Part shown: piece after piece, positions 55,283-64,000 of the stretch
Layout: each line of letters starts with the position of its first letter
Numbering within the stretch: the first letter of the stretch is position 1
Assembly (NCBI GenBank): GCA_963575645.1
Contig: OY754475.1
Span: forward strand, 21,800,509 to 21,864,508
Reading direction: 5' to 3'
Length of the DNA: 64,000 nucleotides
DNA from: Xanthostigma xanthostigma
Lineage: Eukaryota; Arthropoda; Insecta; Raphidioptera; Raphidiidae
Translations under genes and position numbers: made by a program
Notes under the pieces: model-generated
What the model was told of the DNA's origin: nothing
Databases searched by the model: none
The model's input: the letters and a program-made list of their open reading frames with translations, nothing else

Positions 55283-55489
55283 TATATACAAAATATAAAA
55301 ATAAACACGCATCAAACTTATCTGAGTCGAAGCTGATTGGTCAAATTCAAAAGTCAGCAAATCGTTTTTATTGGTTGTTCATTTGTTCCTAGTTTTTACG
55401 GTTGAAAGCGAATTTCGGCTTCAGTCTCAGTTTTGGCCGAACCCGAAACTTCATGTTTTCGCGGCAAAACTAAAGTAAACATAATCATA

Positions 55490-55625
55490 ATCAAGTGTGT
55501 AGGCTTTCACGGCTAATGTTGATCTAAATCGTCTTGGTTTCCGGGCTTGTATGCCGTGGTCCATTGGTATTTCTACCTGTGAGCAGCGTAGAAGGACACT
55601 TCGTCCGTTACCACATCCCCTTTGA
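55490..55625. repeat. Repeat family R, single arm
   Basis: TTGGTTTCCGGGCTTGTATG, CCGTGGTCCATTGGTATTTC and GGACACTTCGTCCG correspond to the right arm of 59020-59335 in reverse. Confidence 0.6.
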
Positions 55626-56166
55626 CAAAAAATCACGATTAGGAAACGGGTTTGTGAAAAAATCAATATCTTTTTTAAGCTTTTTCAATATCACACGAGA
55701 ATACTCACGAAGCAAAATATTAATTCCCAAACTAATTTTACAAAGTCCTTTTCAAAAAGTATTACTAAATTTTATTTTCTAGCCAGGTCTGCGTATTATT
55801 TTCGATTCTATTTTTTTATCATTATAATCCTGGGGGGGGGGTATTTATCCCCGAAACCCCTCCCCCCATATCTACGGCCTTGGAAGTTGTCCCCACATAA
55901 ACGATCCACCTCACGGCTTGTTATTTATAAGCACTAAACGAGGCACGCCTGTAATCAATATATCCCTAAATTGTTTTGACGTATTTATGCACTGTGTATA
56001 TACACAATCAACTAAGTAATTAAAAAGTTAGAAACTGCACCAGTGGCGTACCGGTTATGCATTTACGGCGAGGTTATAAGTTGCGAGTTGAACGCACGCC
56101 CGGAAAAAAGGAAATTGGCGACGCTAGTGGTAAAAAAATTGAAAACGTAGGGATTATGTAAGTAGT

Positions 56167-56425
56167 CAAATCTTTGATTAACGTCTGATTAGAACTCTTC
56201 AATAAATAAAATTATCGACCAATTTTGTTTTGTTATTATTTTTTCAATATTTTGATACTAATTACATTTTGAAAGAATTTTACATAAAGCGAATTAGAAA
56301 TTAATTATTAATTATTTTTTAGATCCGTTCTGAAGAACATCCAAATCCGGATCGAAACGTTAATGTATTAATTATATTTTTTGTTAATATATTGTCTGAA
56401 AAATTGATCGATAATTTTATTTATT
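56167..56425. mobile_element. Repeat family N, copy 2
   Basis: AATAAAATTATCGACCAATTTT at the left and AAAATTGATCGATAATTTTA at the right are inverted. The central GTTCTGAAGAACATCCAAAT is complementary to its counterpart in copy 1. Confidence 0.65.
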
Positions 56426-56661
56426 ATGTAAGTAGATTCAGTCCATTTCTCCCAGTTGAGTGCGGGCTCCTTGTTATAGTCTCCACGCGTGGATCGTTTC
56501 TCAACGAGATTCTGTGGTTGACAAATATTTATCGGTATAACAAAACGCAAACCACGACACGAAATCAACACACGAACCACAGCACTAGTTTAAGTTCAAC
56601 CAAATACGAATAATTGATACGGTTGCGCAACGGTCTTGCCTAGCTCTCTTTGCAGTTAATA

Positions 56662-56780
56662 GCTCTGTTCCAAGATGTCTGACAACGGCAACGTAATTGT
56701 CTCAGTCTTGCGCAGAAGCTCAAAAGCCGATACAAAAAGTTTCTGTTCTGTTACCGTTCTCATACAGCTTGGAACAGAGC
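56662..56780. mobile_element. Small inverted-repeat element
   Basis: GCTCTGTTCCAAG (56662-56674) and CTTGGAACAGAGC (56768-56780) are exact inverted repeats around 93 bp. No coding capacity, no second copy seen. Confidence 0.5.
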
Positions 56781-56797
56781 GCTAATGTAAACTGGTT

Positions 56798-57361
56798 TTG
56801 CAACTACTAGTTGACTTGGCACAGGTTACCGGCGACCCTATCAAAATCGCCAACGACCCACCACCAATTTTTATCGTCCACTCGACGCAACGCGCCAACA
56901 AATATTTTAAATATTCAACGCGTTTAAAATTCCGACATAAAAAGTTGCATTACTCACTTGAAAAATCGTTCCGTGCACGAGCAACGCCTCTGACGGAAGA
57001 AATGCGAGCCGAGTTTGTCAAGAATAATAATTATAAAAAGTTATCTTTCGGCGAGCATTGTTCGCAAACAAGTCAAGAGTTTTGCGTGAATTTCAGTGAT
57101 CTCTCTCTCTGTCTAATAATATCGGGTCTCCGATATACAGAAACTATACCGGGTGTGACATCGCAAAGCGCAGAGCGGCCGGAATGCCGTTCCAAAGAAC
57201 ACAACCATAAAAGCGGAAAAACATGCGTAGTAATATTAGATTTTATCCGAGGGCGCGTTTTCCGCTCGCGTATCCGACAGGAGACAGTGTTGCCTTCAAA
57301 CGAGTACGGTTTTGTAGTTTACAAAAGCGTATTCGGTACAAGACGTCTAGATACGGTGTAG
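56798..57361 (+). other. Unassigned 187-codon open frame
   Basis: Longest frame not tied to CtBP or RPB1. It has no ATG near its 5' end (the first is around codon 69, in EEMRAEF). No domain recognised. Mixed-charge composition with a His/Lys/Cys patch (EHNHKSGKTC). Could be chance, or an exon of an unknown gene. Confidence 0.15.
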
Positions 57362-57462
57362 TGGAAGAATTAGTCAGGTAGACCAACCAAAGCTTATACT
57401 ATGAAAAGAAAACGTCCACATAGCTCTTTAAAAAACAACGAGGCCTTTGCTAAAAAAAACAC

Positions 57463-57703
57463 GAAGTCTTTAACCAGGAAATCTAGCTTCCTATATTCTT
57501 GCTGTGTTATCACTACGTAGGAAAACTTCGGTACTTTCCGTCTATTTTCGCCAGAGTAATATCAAAGTTGTTTAACTTCACAGACACTACACACACGTAA
57601 GCCATGAACGTGTGTGCGTTACCAAGTAGCTGACGCCATATCGGTTCATGCGACAGATATCGGTCCACCGCTACGCTCGAGCTGAGTCTCCTGGTTACAG
57701 ACA
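57463..57703. mobile_element. MITE family M, copy 3
   Basis: Left GAAGTCTTTAACCAGGAAAT, right GAGTCTCCTGGTTACAGAC; interior CATGAACGTGTGTGCGTTAC and CTGACGCCATATCGGTTCAT. Confidence 0.75.
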
Positions 57704-57718
57704 CGGTGTAAAAAAACG

Positions 57719-57996
57719 GGAGTGCCGGCGGAAGTGAAAACTTGAATATTAACGTCTTACGAATTTTCGATCAAAATGGTTTGTATCATAGATTGCATTT
57801 TTATGTACGATATTTCAACGCTAGATGTCTAACGTTGTATAAATAAAAGTTTTCGTCTTACGCATTTTCGATCAGGACACGTGACCCAGCTGACGCGAGT
57901 TTAACATTTTTTACCCATTACAAAACTGACGCGAGTTTAACATTTTTTACCCATTACAAAAAAAGTGTACAACGCCGCTAAAGAAGTTTTCACTTC
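57719..57996. mobile_element. MITE family E, copy 3
   Basis: GGGAGTGCCGGCGGAAGTGA start, GAAGTTTTCACTTC end. A 45-bp piece (CTGACGCGAGTTTAACATTT...) is duplicated inside it. Directly abuts MITE D at 58006. Confidence 0.75.
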
Positions 57997-58005
57997 AAAA
58001 AAAAA

Positions 58006-58605
58006 ATTGGTTGTCTGTAAAGTCGGTTTACGGACGATAGTTTTACGTGATAACGTATTCCGTAATACATAACCTAAATTCTACATATAATAATTATAAT
58101 AATTCGAATCTATGATATTGCATCTTTCGCTTCAAATTTAGGTTAATTTTATTTATTTAAATTACTCACCATATAATATAATTGTTTTTTTTTTTAACTC
58201 TCTTTCTTTCGTATTTATTTTAAGTCTCAAAGATTAGCTGTCATAATATTTATAAAACAATTGTTTCACTGTTTATAATATAAAATTCCAAAACCTACTT
58301 ACAATATTTAAGTATTTTCATACGTCAAAAAATTGATTTTTATAATGATAAAATTTGTAAGAAAACGATTTTTTCGAGAGATGAAACCTAGCTAAAACGA
58401 TTTTTTGCCCCCCAAAATCCCTTTTCAGTAAATTTCATCCAAATCGTTAGGGCCGTTTTCGAGAAAAGCACGCACAGGGTCAGGCGGAACGTTACGCGTT
58501 ACGAACGTTACGTTAGGAACGTTACACTTTTTCGTGCATGCAGCCGGTGTTTTATCAATTTATAAGATTGGTGATTCATCAATTTATAAGACGTTATCAC
58601 GTCAA
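58006..58605. mobile_element. MITE family D, longest copy
   Basis: Colinear with 52558-53122; adds a short expansion of the ACGTTACG motif near 58490-58520. Confidence 0.8.
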
Positions 58606-59019
58606 AAGACATCAATTGATTGTTTGCTATATATAGGAAACACACATTGTTTCAGGGAACCAAACTGTGGACACACAGTATAAATACGGATCCCGCAAGC
58701 GTCAGCTGTGAACCGGTCCTCCACTCACATGCAATATTATTTTCCCAGTAAAACCGTATCACGCTCCGGTTAATCCCCTTCACTGTGTTCGAATCCCTTC
58801 AATCATGGACGACGGCGCCGCTCCTTGTTTTCCCCAAACGTGTGCCCAATTAACGAAGCCTCGTACACGAAAACCGTCAAACCCGGTCGTTTCGATTTCG
58901 AAAGGATTCCGTGCCGATAAAAAACAACGCAGTGTGGTTTAGAATCATCGCGTAGGATGGCGCCACTTTCGCTTCGTTTCGGAGATTCTCCGGTTTAACG
59001 CGTTCGTGAAACATCGATC

Positions 59020-59335
59020 TTCCTGGTTTCCTGCAGATTTTTAAGTCGTGGTCTATCGATATTTCTATCTGACGTTTCGTCTGCAAATGCGGTAGACGTC
59101 ATCAAAGACGGTGTTCTCTGCACGGTCGTAGTCCGTACTTTCTACTACGACCGAGCAGAAAACACACGGTCTGACCCCAGTCATCGACGCAAAGGAGGAC
59201 ACTTGGCCCGCTGCCACGCCGCCTTTGATACTGTCTACCGCAGTTGAAGACTAAACGTCAGGCAGAAAAACAAATGGACCATGGCCTACAAGGCCGGAAA
59301 CCAAGAAGGTTCGAGAACAACGCATTAACGCAAGG
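59020..59335. mobile_element. Fold-back element R
   Basis: Left arm CTGACGTTTCGTCTGCAAAT...CATCAAAGACGG is mirrored by CCGCCTTTGATACTG...GACTAAACGTCAGG. The centre has the perfect hairpin CGGTCGTAGT / ACTACGACCG (59126-59135 with 59144-59153). Right edge GGCCTACAAGGCCGGAAACC. Confidence 0.7.
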
Positions 59336-59831
59336 TCGTGAATACAGCGATCTAATTCGTTTACCGGAAAAAAAACTGCGATTTAGTTTTCACACATGAG
59401 ATTTTTTGGCGCGGTTTTCCACGAAAAAAAAAAAACTGGAACGGATTATTATCAATGGTCGCAGTTCACAAACCAAACGACGCGTTACAAATAAGCGGAT
59501 TAAACGATTCCAATGAATGCTTTTTTAAATCCACCCCTATTCTCGCCCTTTCTAACTTTTGATGATACCAAAACGCAGTGTACGCTATTAACTGTACAGT
59601 TGTGTGAAATTTTTCGTAATTTCTTTAAAACAAACCAAGTATTTAGCACCGAAAATCAGTAGGCTCTTAAGAAAAGGATTTAACTTTCCTTTATTTAAAC
59701 AAAAGAAATACCAAAGTCACTTAAGAAATATTAAAATTGCTAATGGAAAAAAAAATCAGGTACCTACTACTTGACGTAGAGTTATGTTGACATATTTTAA
59801 AAATTACTTGTAACACTGTCGTACATACGTA

Positions 59832-60173
59832 TCTATCTATCTATCTATAAAAATTTCGAGTCACGATGTTCATTCGCGCTAATCGCCGAAACCTACGAAC
59901 GGACTTTAATGAAATTTTGTAAATGTGTCTTGTTTGCTGCAACTTACGCTATTTTTTATTAAATATTTTGTACAAAATTACGGTGTTTTCTCAAAAAACT
60001 GTTTTAGTACCAAGTAGCGAGATCTGTTGGAATTCGCTCGAAGTTATTAGTTCAGAAGTAAATCTAGTAGAATTTGCTCAAAGCCATTAGTTCAGACGGC
60101 GGGTCGCAAACGAAATATACATTTTGCAGAACTCTATCTATCGCACCCGGGTGAAACCGGGCCCGGCCGCCAG
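59832..60173 (+). mobile_element. Non-autonomous Helitron family P
   Basis: Starts A|TCTATCTATCTATAAAA. Near the end CCCGGGTGAAACCGGG hairpin, CCCGGCCGC, then CCAG|T in place of CTAG. The interior matches 38205-38440 reversed and part of 31744-31937. Confidence 0.65.
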
Positions 60174-60734
60174 TATTATAATATAATTCGACATAAATTG
60201 GCGACACTGTTTTCTGAGACACAATAAAGCATAAAAAATATTTTATTACAAAAATAAACAGGCTGTAGCATTATGTTGCACCTAGAATCAAAAGCCGCAC
60301 GGTATCGCACTATACCACGCCGCGGAAAAAACAAAATCTTGGTATATAAAACAATATCGCTATGCGCGTTTGTTTGAGGCTGGTTTTTCTGTCAGAACTT
60401 GAGCTGGCTGGCGCGCGGCTACGAAGATGGAACTGAGAGTAGGCCAAATAAGTTTGGGAATCTCTGGTTTAATCAAACAAACACATTTTAGTTGACTTCG
60501 AGTCTTTGCCACGAGATGTCATAACTTTGATGTCGGCGTTCCGAACACATAAACAACTAGAATCCGCTGTTGTCGAGCGTCTATAATTCGACAATATCCT
60601 ATTATACTTAACCAAAGGTGACACCTATTTGACATTTTTTTTTCAAAAATATTTAATGTGGCATGAAGTGCCGACAAGCAACCAAAGTTTAGTCGTCAAC
60701 AAAAAATGAATCAAACATAGATAAAAACAATAAT

Positions 60735-61368
60735 TTTGATAATACATTGAGCGCCATGAAACTTTTTCTCATTTGTTATTTGGTGATAGTCAAATTATTG
60801 TTTTCGGCATCATATATATTATATATTAATACGCTAAGGTTTAAGATGTTTGCCTCCCTTTTTAGAAAAAACCACACAATTTCTCCACATAAATTATATA
60901 TCATTTTACAGATAATTGCTTGCTCTACTGACATCGACAACTAAAAAATTTATTATTGCTATTGTTTTTGTAAATTAATTAAACTCTGAACAACGTCTGC
61001 CATCTGACGGCGTAACGTTAACACTTCGATCTGTCCTCTGACCTTAATATTGTAAATACTGCATACTGCCATCTGACGGGCAACGCTGAACAACGCTTTT
61101 GCTACTTGCGCCTCTATATGACAATTTTAGTAAAATATTTCTTTTACAACAAAAAGAAGAACGTTATAAGCAGTGTGCAAAATTAGAAACGAATTGAATA
61201 CCTGCAATCATATTTGAAAAATAATTTTGTAAAGTGATAATTATTATACTTATTTAGTGCGAATAATTCGCACAGGTCACGCTAGTAATTTTGATATTAC
61301 ATTGAGCGCCATGAAACTTTTTCGCATTTGTTATTTGGTGATAGTCAATTGCTTTCGGCATGCATTTC
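60735..61368. repeat. 75-bp direct repeat flanking a Helitron
   Basis: ATTGAGCGCCATGAAACTTT and TTGTTATTTGGTGATAGTCA occur at 60735-60809 and again at about 61291-61368, with Helitron C3 exactly between them. The two copies differ at a few bases. Confidence 0.75.
60810..61285 (+). mobile_element. Non-autonomous Helitron family C, copy 3 (shortened)
   Basis: A|TCATATATATTATATATTAA start and GTGCGAATAATTCGCAC, AGGTCACG, CTAG|T end. Lost about 120 bp of the internal CATCTGACGG repeats relative to copies 1 and 2. Confidence 0.87.
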
Positions 61369-61901
61369 GATTTTGCACCTCAATCAATGCCGCGCCAACA
61401 ATAATCTGTCGCGCGCCACCTGTGGCACGCGTGCCATAGGCTCGCCACCCCTGTCCTAAACAGTTCGGACAGCGGAAAGTCCTGCGCCGTACGCGACGTC
61501 TCTGATTAACGATAGATCGATGCGTTGAACGTGTTGTTACATAAAATAAGGTATACCAACATAATTGTGTTGCGATCAAGAAAGCTGTCAATATGATATT
61601 GTGTTTGTAATCCTATATATCATCCTTGTTCACTTATCGAATGCCCTCGGCCCCTCCGCCCCGCTTCTCCCCAGCTTGCAGTGCTCGCATTGTGTAAGTT
61701 TTAACGTTTTATACTCGGCTAATAACTCAACGTGTAAAATTGTCAACATCAGTGCCTCTCAAACGTGTTTTGGTTTTTGATGTCGGAAACCTGTTTCGAT
61801 CCGCAGTTTGAGAATAAAGCGTTGAATTCTGTCGCGACGCTCTCTCGTGTGAATCGCTGCATTTGAAAACACGCACCTAAGTATCCGGAAGCAGCACCAA
61901 C

Positions 61902-62100
61902 GAAGTCTGTAACCAGGAGACCTGGCTTGCCGTGTTTCTAAACGGGGTGCTGTTATCACTACTTGGGAAAACTTTCGACATAATTAACTTCACAGACACT
62001 ATACAAACATGTAAGCTATGAACTTGTGTTTGTTACTCAGTAGCTGACGCCATATTGGTCCACCGCTACGCTCAAGCTGGGTCTCCTCGTTACAGACTTC
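61902..62100. mobile_element. MITE family M, copy 4
   Basis: GAAGTCTGTAACCAGGAGAC and GTCTCCTCGTTACAGACTTC: the best-preserved inverted ends of the family (one mismatch). Confidence 0.82.
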
Positions 62101-62984
62101 GTGGTTTACACATAAACAAATAACGTAAACCAAACATTTCGTTCATATAACCATACTCTTGATTGCAAACAAGAATTTAAAAAATGTGTTCATTTCACAC
62201 GACCGAGTTTAGGCGCCATATTATGATGACGTCAAAGCTGCACATCACTTTCGCGCTTACATGTATTTAAGGTATGTCTATGGAAAGAGATGCAAGTCTA
62301 AACAGCCAGTGGGCGTGATTACACTACAGGCAGCCAATCAGAATGAAGTGGATGACGTATCTACGTATAACGGAATTATTCTAGGTTGAAAATTAGTGTA
62401 AAATACGCACTTTTATATATAATATAGCTCGCGAATAAAAATCCGCGCCGACTTTGAAGAAAAAAAAAAATGTCGCGATTCAATTCCAATCTATGCAATC
62501 ATAAAGCGTTTTATAAATCGTCAAGTACTCGTGTAACGAGCCGATGATAAGCAAGTTTTTGACGAGGAAACCTGATATCAAAACAAAAATCAACGGAATT
62601 ATATACACATATATATACAGACTGTTTCGTTATATCAGGGAGGCGCGGACAGAGAAAGAAAATATTGTCTGAAGACACAAGTAATTCAAGAATTACAAGG
62701 CGCGAGATTCTATAAAATATACCCCGGCGTTATGTTTGAAAATTGTAGTATATTTTTAACGACACTTTGAGCTTAATAATATAATTTAATTAACTTATTC
62801 TACGAAAAAAATTACAGTTGAAAATATTGAAACACAGAAAGGAAAAAATCATTTTAATAATTTATTAATAATTAGTCACAACCAACTTTTTTATAATTAT
62901 TACCCTAAATTATTAAAATAATTATATTTCCATTTTGGTACATTTCAATAAAAACTTTCTTTTTATTATTATTTTATTTTTCTT

Positions 62985-63410
62985 GTAATAACATATATCT
63001 CTGATGCGCATGCGCCGATTTTTCCCGAAATAAAATATAAAAATTTCTTGTAAAACAGATAGAATAATAAGCCGCTAAAAAAATTTTACCATTGTTATAT
63101 AAAAAACGTTATAGCACATAATATCTCTTGCGCATGCGCCGATTTTCCCCAAAAATAAATTACAAAACTTTCTTGTAAGACAGATAGAATAATCAACCTT
63201 ATGAAATGTAAAGCATTATTATATAAGAAACAACGTCATAGCCCATATCTCTTTTGCGCATGCGCCGATTTTCCCCAAAAAATTTACAAAACTTTCATGT
63301 AAAAATAGATAAAATAATAAGTCTTTTTAAAAACTATATTATTATTATATAAAACAACATTATAAAAGATATACTCTTTTACGCATGCGCCGATGCTCCC
63401 AAAAAACAAT
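62985..63410. repeat. 125-bp tandem array, four units
   Basis: CGCATGCGCCGAT marks units at about 63006, 63130, 63256 and 63382 (spacing about 125), with AAAACTTTCTTGTAA and AGATAGAATAAT in each. The first and last units are incomplete. Confidence 0.88.
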
Positions 63411-63419
63411 AGGCCACTT

Positions 63420-64000
63420 CATATTTGCATATCAAACATCCTCCCAAAATTTGGTTTCAATCCGCTCATCCGTGGTGTCGGAATGGTAAGAAATGTCAAA
63501 AATGACGTTTGCGTCTGTCAAAGTATTATGTTCTAATAATTAGTTATTCATATTGTTAACTCAGAAGGCGTTGCATTTCACAAATATTTGAAATGCCATC
63601 CGTTTTTGAACAAATGCAATCGTTTTAATTTAAGACAGAACAAACGTAATCTTTATATTACCATATTAAACCGTGCAACAGAGAGAGATAACCGAAAGAT
63701 GTTTGCCATCGATTATATCAAATTGAATTTATTTCTAAATAAATTTGTATAAAAAACCTGTTTTGGCAAATTCTGTTGTACGAAATTTATGTAAAATTTT
63801 CTCCTCTTTCGTTTAAGACAGGTTTCGAACCGATCTGATTTAAATTGAGTGAGTTATAAGCAAAAAACTTTGTTTTTTCTTTATTGCTCCCCTCTGGGGT
63901 CAAAATTCAAAAATCGGGCGACGTTAGGATTTAAGTTACCCGGAGACGAATCGAACAAAAAAAAGTTTTTTAAAATCGGTTAAGGCGTTTGGGCTGTACG
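63420..64000. other. AT-rich end of window
   Basis: No gene or terminal repeat recognised. The last 50 bp (GACGAATCGAACAAAAAAAA) resemble 4297-4330, so a further repeat copy may begin here and continue outside the window. Confidence 0.3.

Overview
The window is nuclear DNA of an animal, almost certainly an insect. It is AT-rich, its genes are split by canonical GT-AG introns, it is full of small DNA transposons, and its two protein-coding genes are closest in my reading to insect CtBP and insect RNA polymerase II subunit 1 (RPB1). I cannot name order or species from the sequence.

Layout. Positions 2.8-9.75 kb hold the minus-strand gene for the transcriptional co-repressor CtBP. Three coding exons (9441-8967, 7782-7162, 5844-5678) carry the whole dehydrogenase fold. 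A fourth exon (2898-2833), too short for an ORF scan, gives an insect-type long C-terminus. Reading through the exon 3 donor gives a short C-terminus instead. Its introns are packed with MITEs, hAT elements with perfect or near-perfect 8-bp target duplications, and fold-back elements. Three strong minus-strand acceptor sites further upstream (9752, 22397, 34694) suggest 5' non-coding exons spread over about 25 kb. The one at 34.69 kb has the structure of a recursive splice site or exon.

Positions 10-40 kb contain no conserved coding gene that I recognise. The region holds tandem arrays (82-bp minisatellite at 12.1 kb, 194-bp repeat at 14.8 kb, about 203-bp satellite at 20.4 kb), non-autonomous Helitrons, hAT and fold-back MITEs, tRNA-derived SINEs, the end of a non-LTR retrotransposon with a structured 3' tail, and CpG-rich patches that may be promoters.

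Positions 40.2-51.5 kb hold a complete 16-exon plus-strand gene for RPB1 (1853 residues predicted, all splice phases consistent). It includes the zinc site, NADFDGD catalytic loop, bridge helix, trigger loop and a C-terminal heptad domain of 271 residues. That domain carries a 126-nt higher-order repeat, so an Arg-ending heptad recurs every sixth repeat. Introns 3, 4 and 10 carry the same transposon families as the CtBP introns.

Positions 51.5-64 kb are again repeat-rich: an internally deleted pogo/Tigger element with a transposase tail, paired MITEs, Helitrons, a fold-back element and a 125-bp tandem array.

Functionally the two genes are head-to-head general transcription genes. RPB1 is the catalytic subunit of Pol II, and CtBP is an NAD(H)-binding co-repressor recruited through PxDLS motifs. 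The sequence shows no operon-like or mobile gene system, no CRISPR array and no canonical tRNA or rRNA gene. The most novel items are the CtBP isoform switch, the recursive-splice candidate, the CTD higher-order repeat, a hairpin enclosing a polyA signal just after the RPB1 stop, and the transposon structures with verifiable termini.
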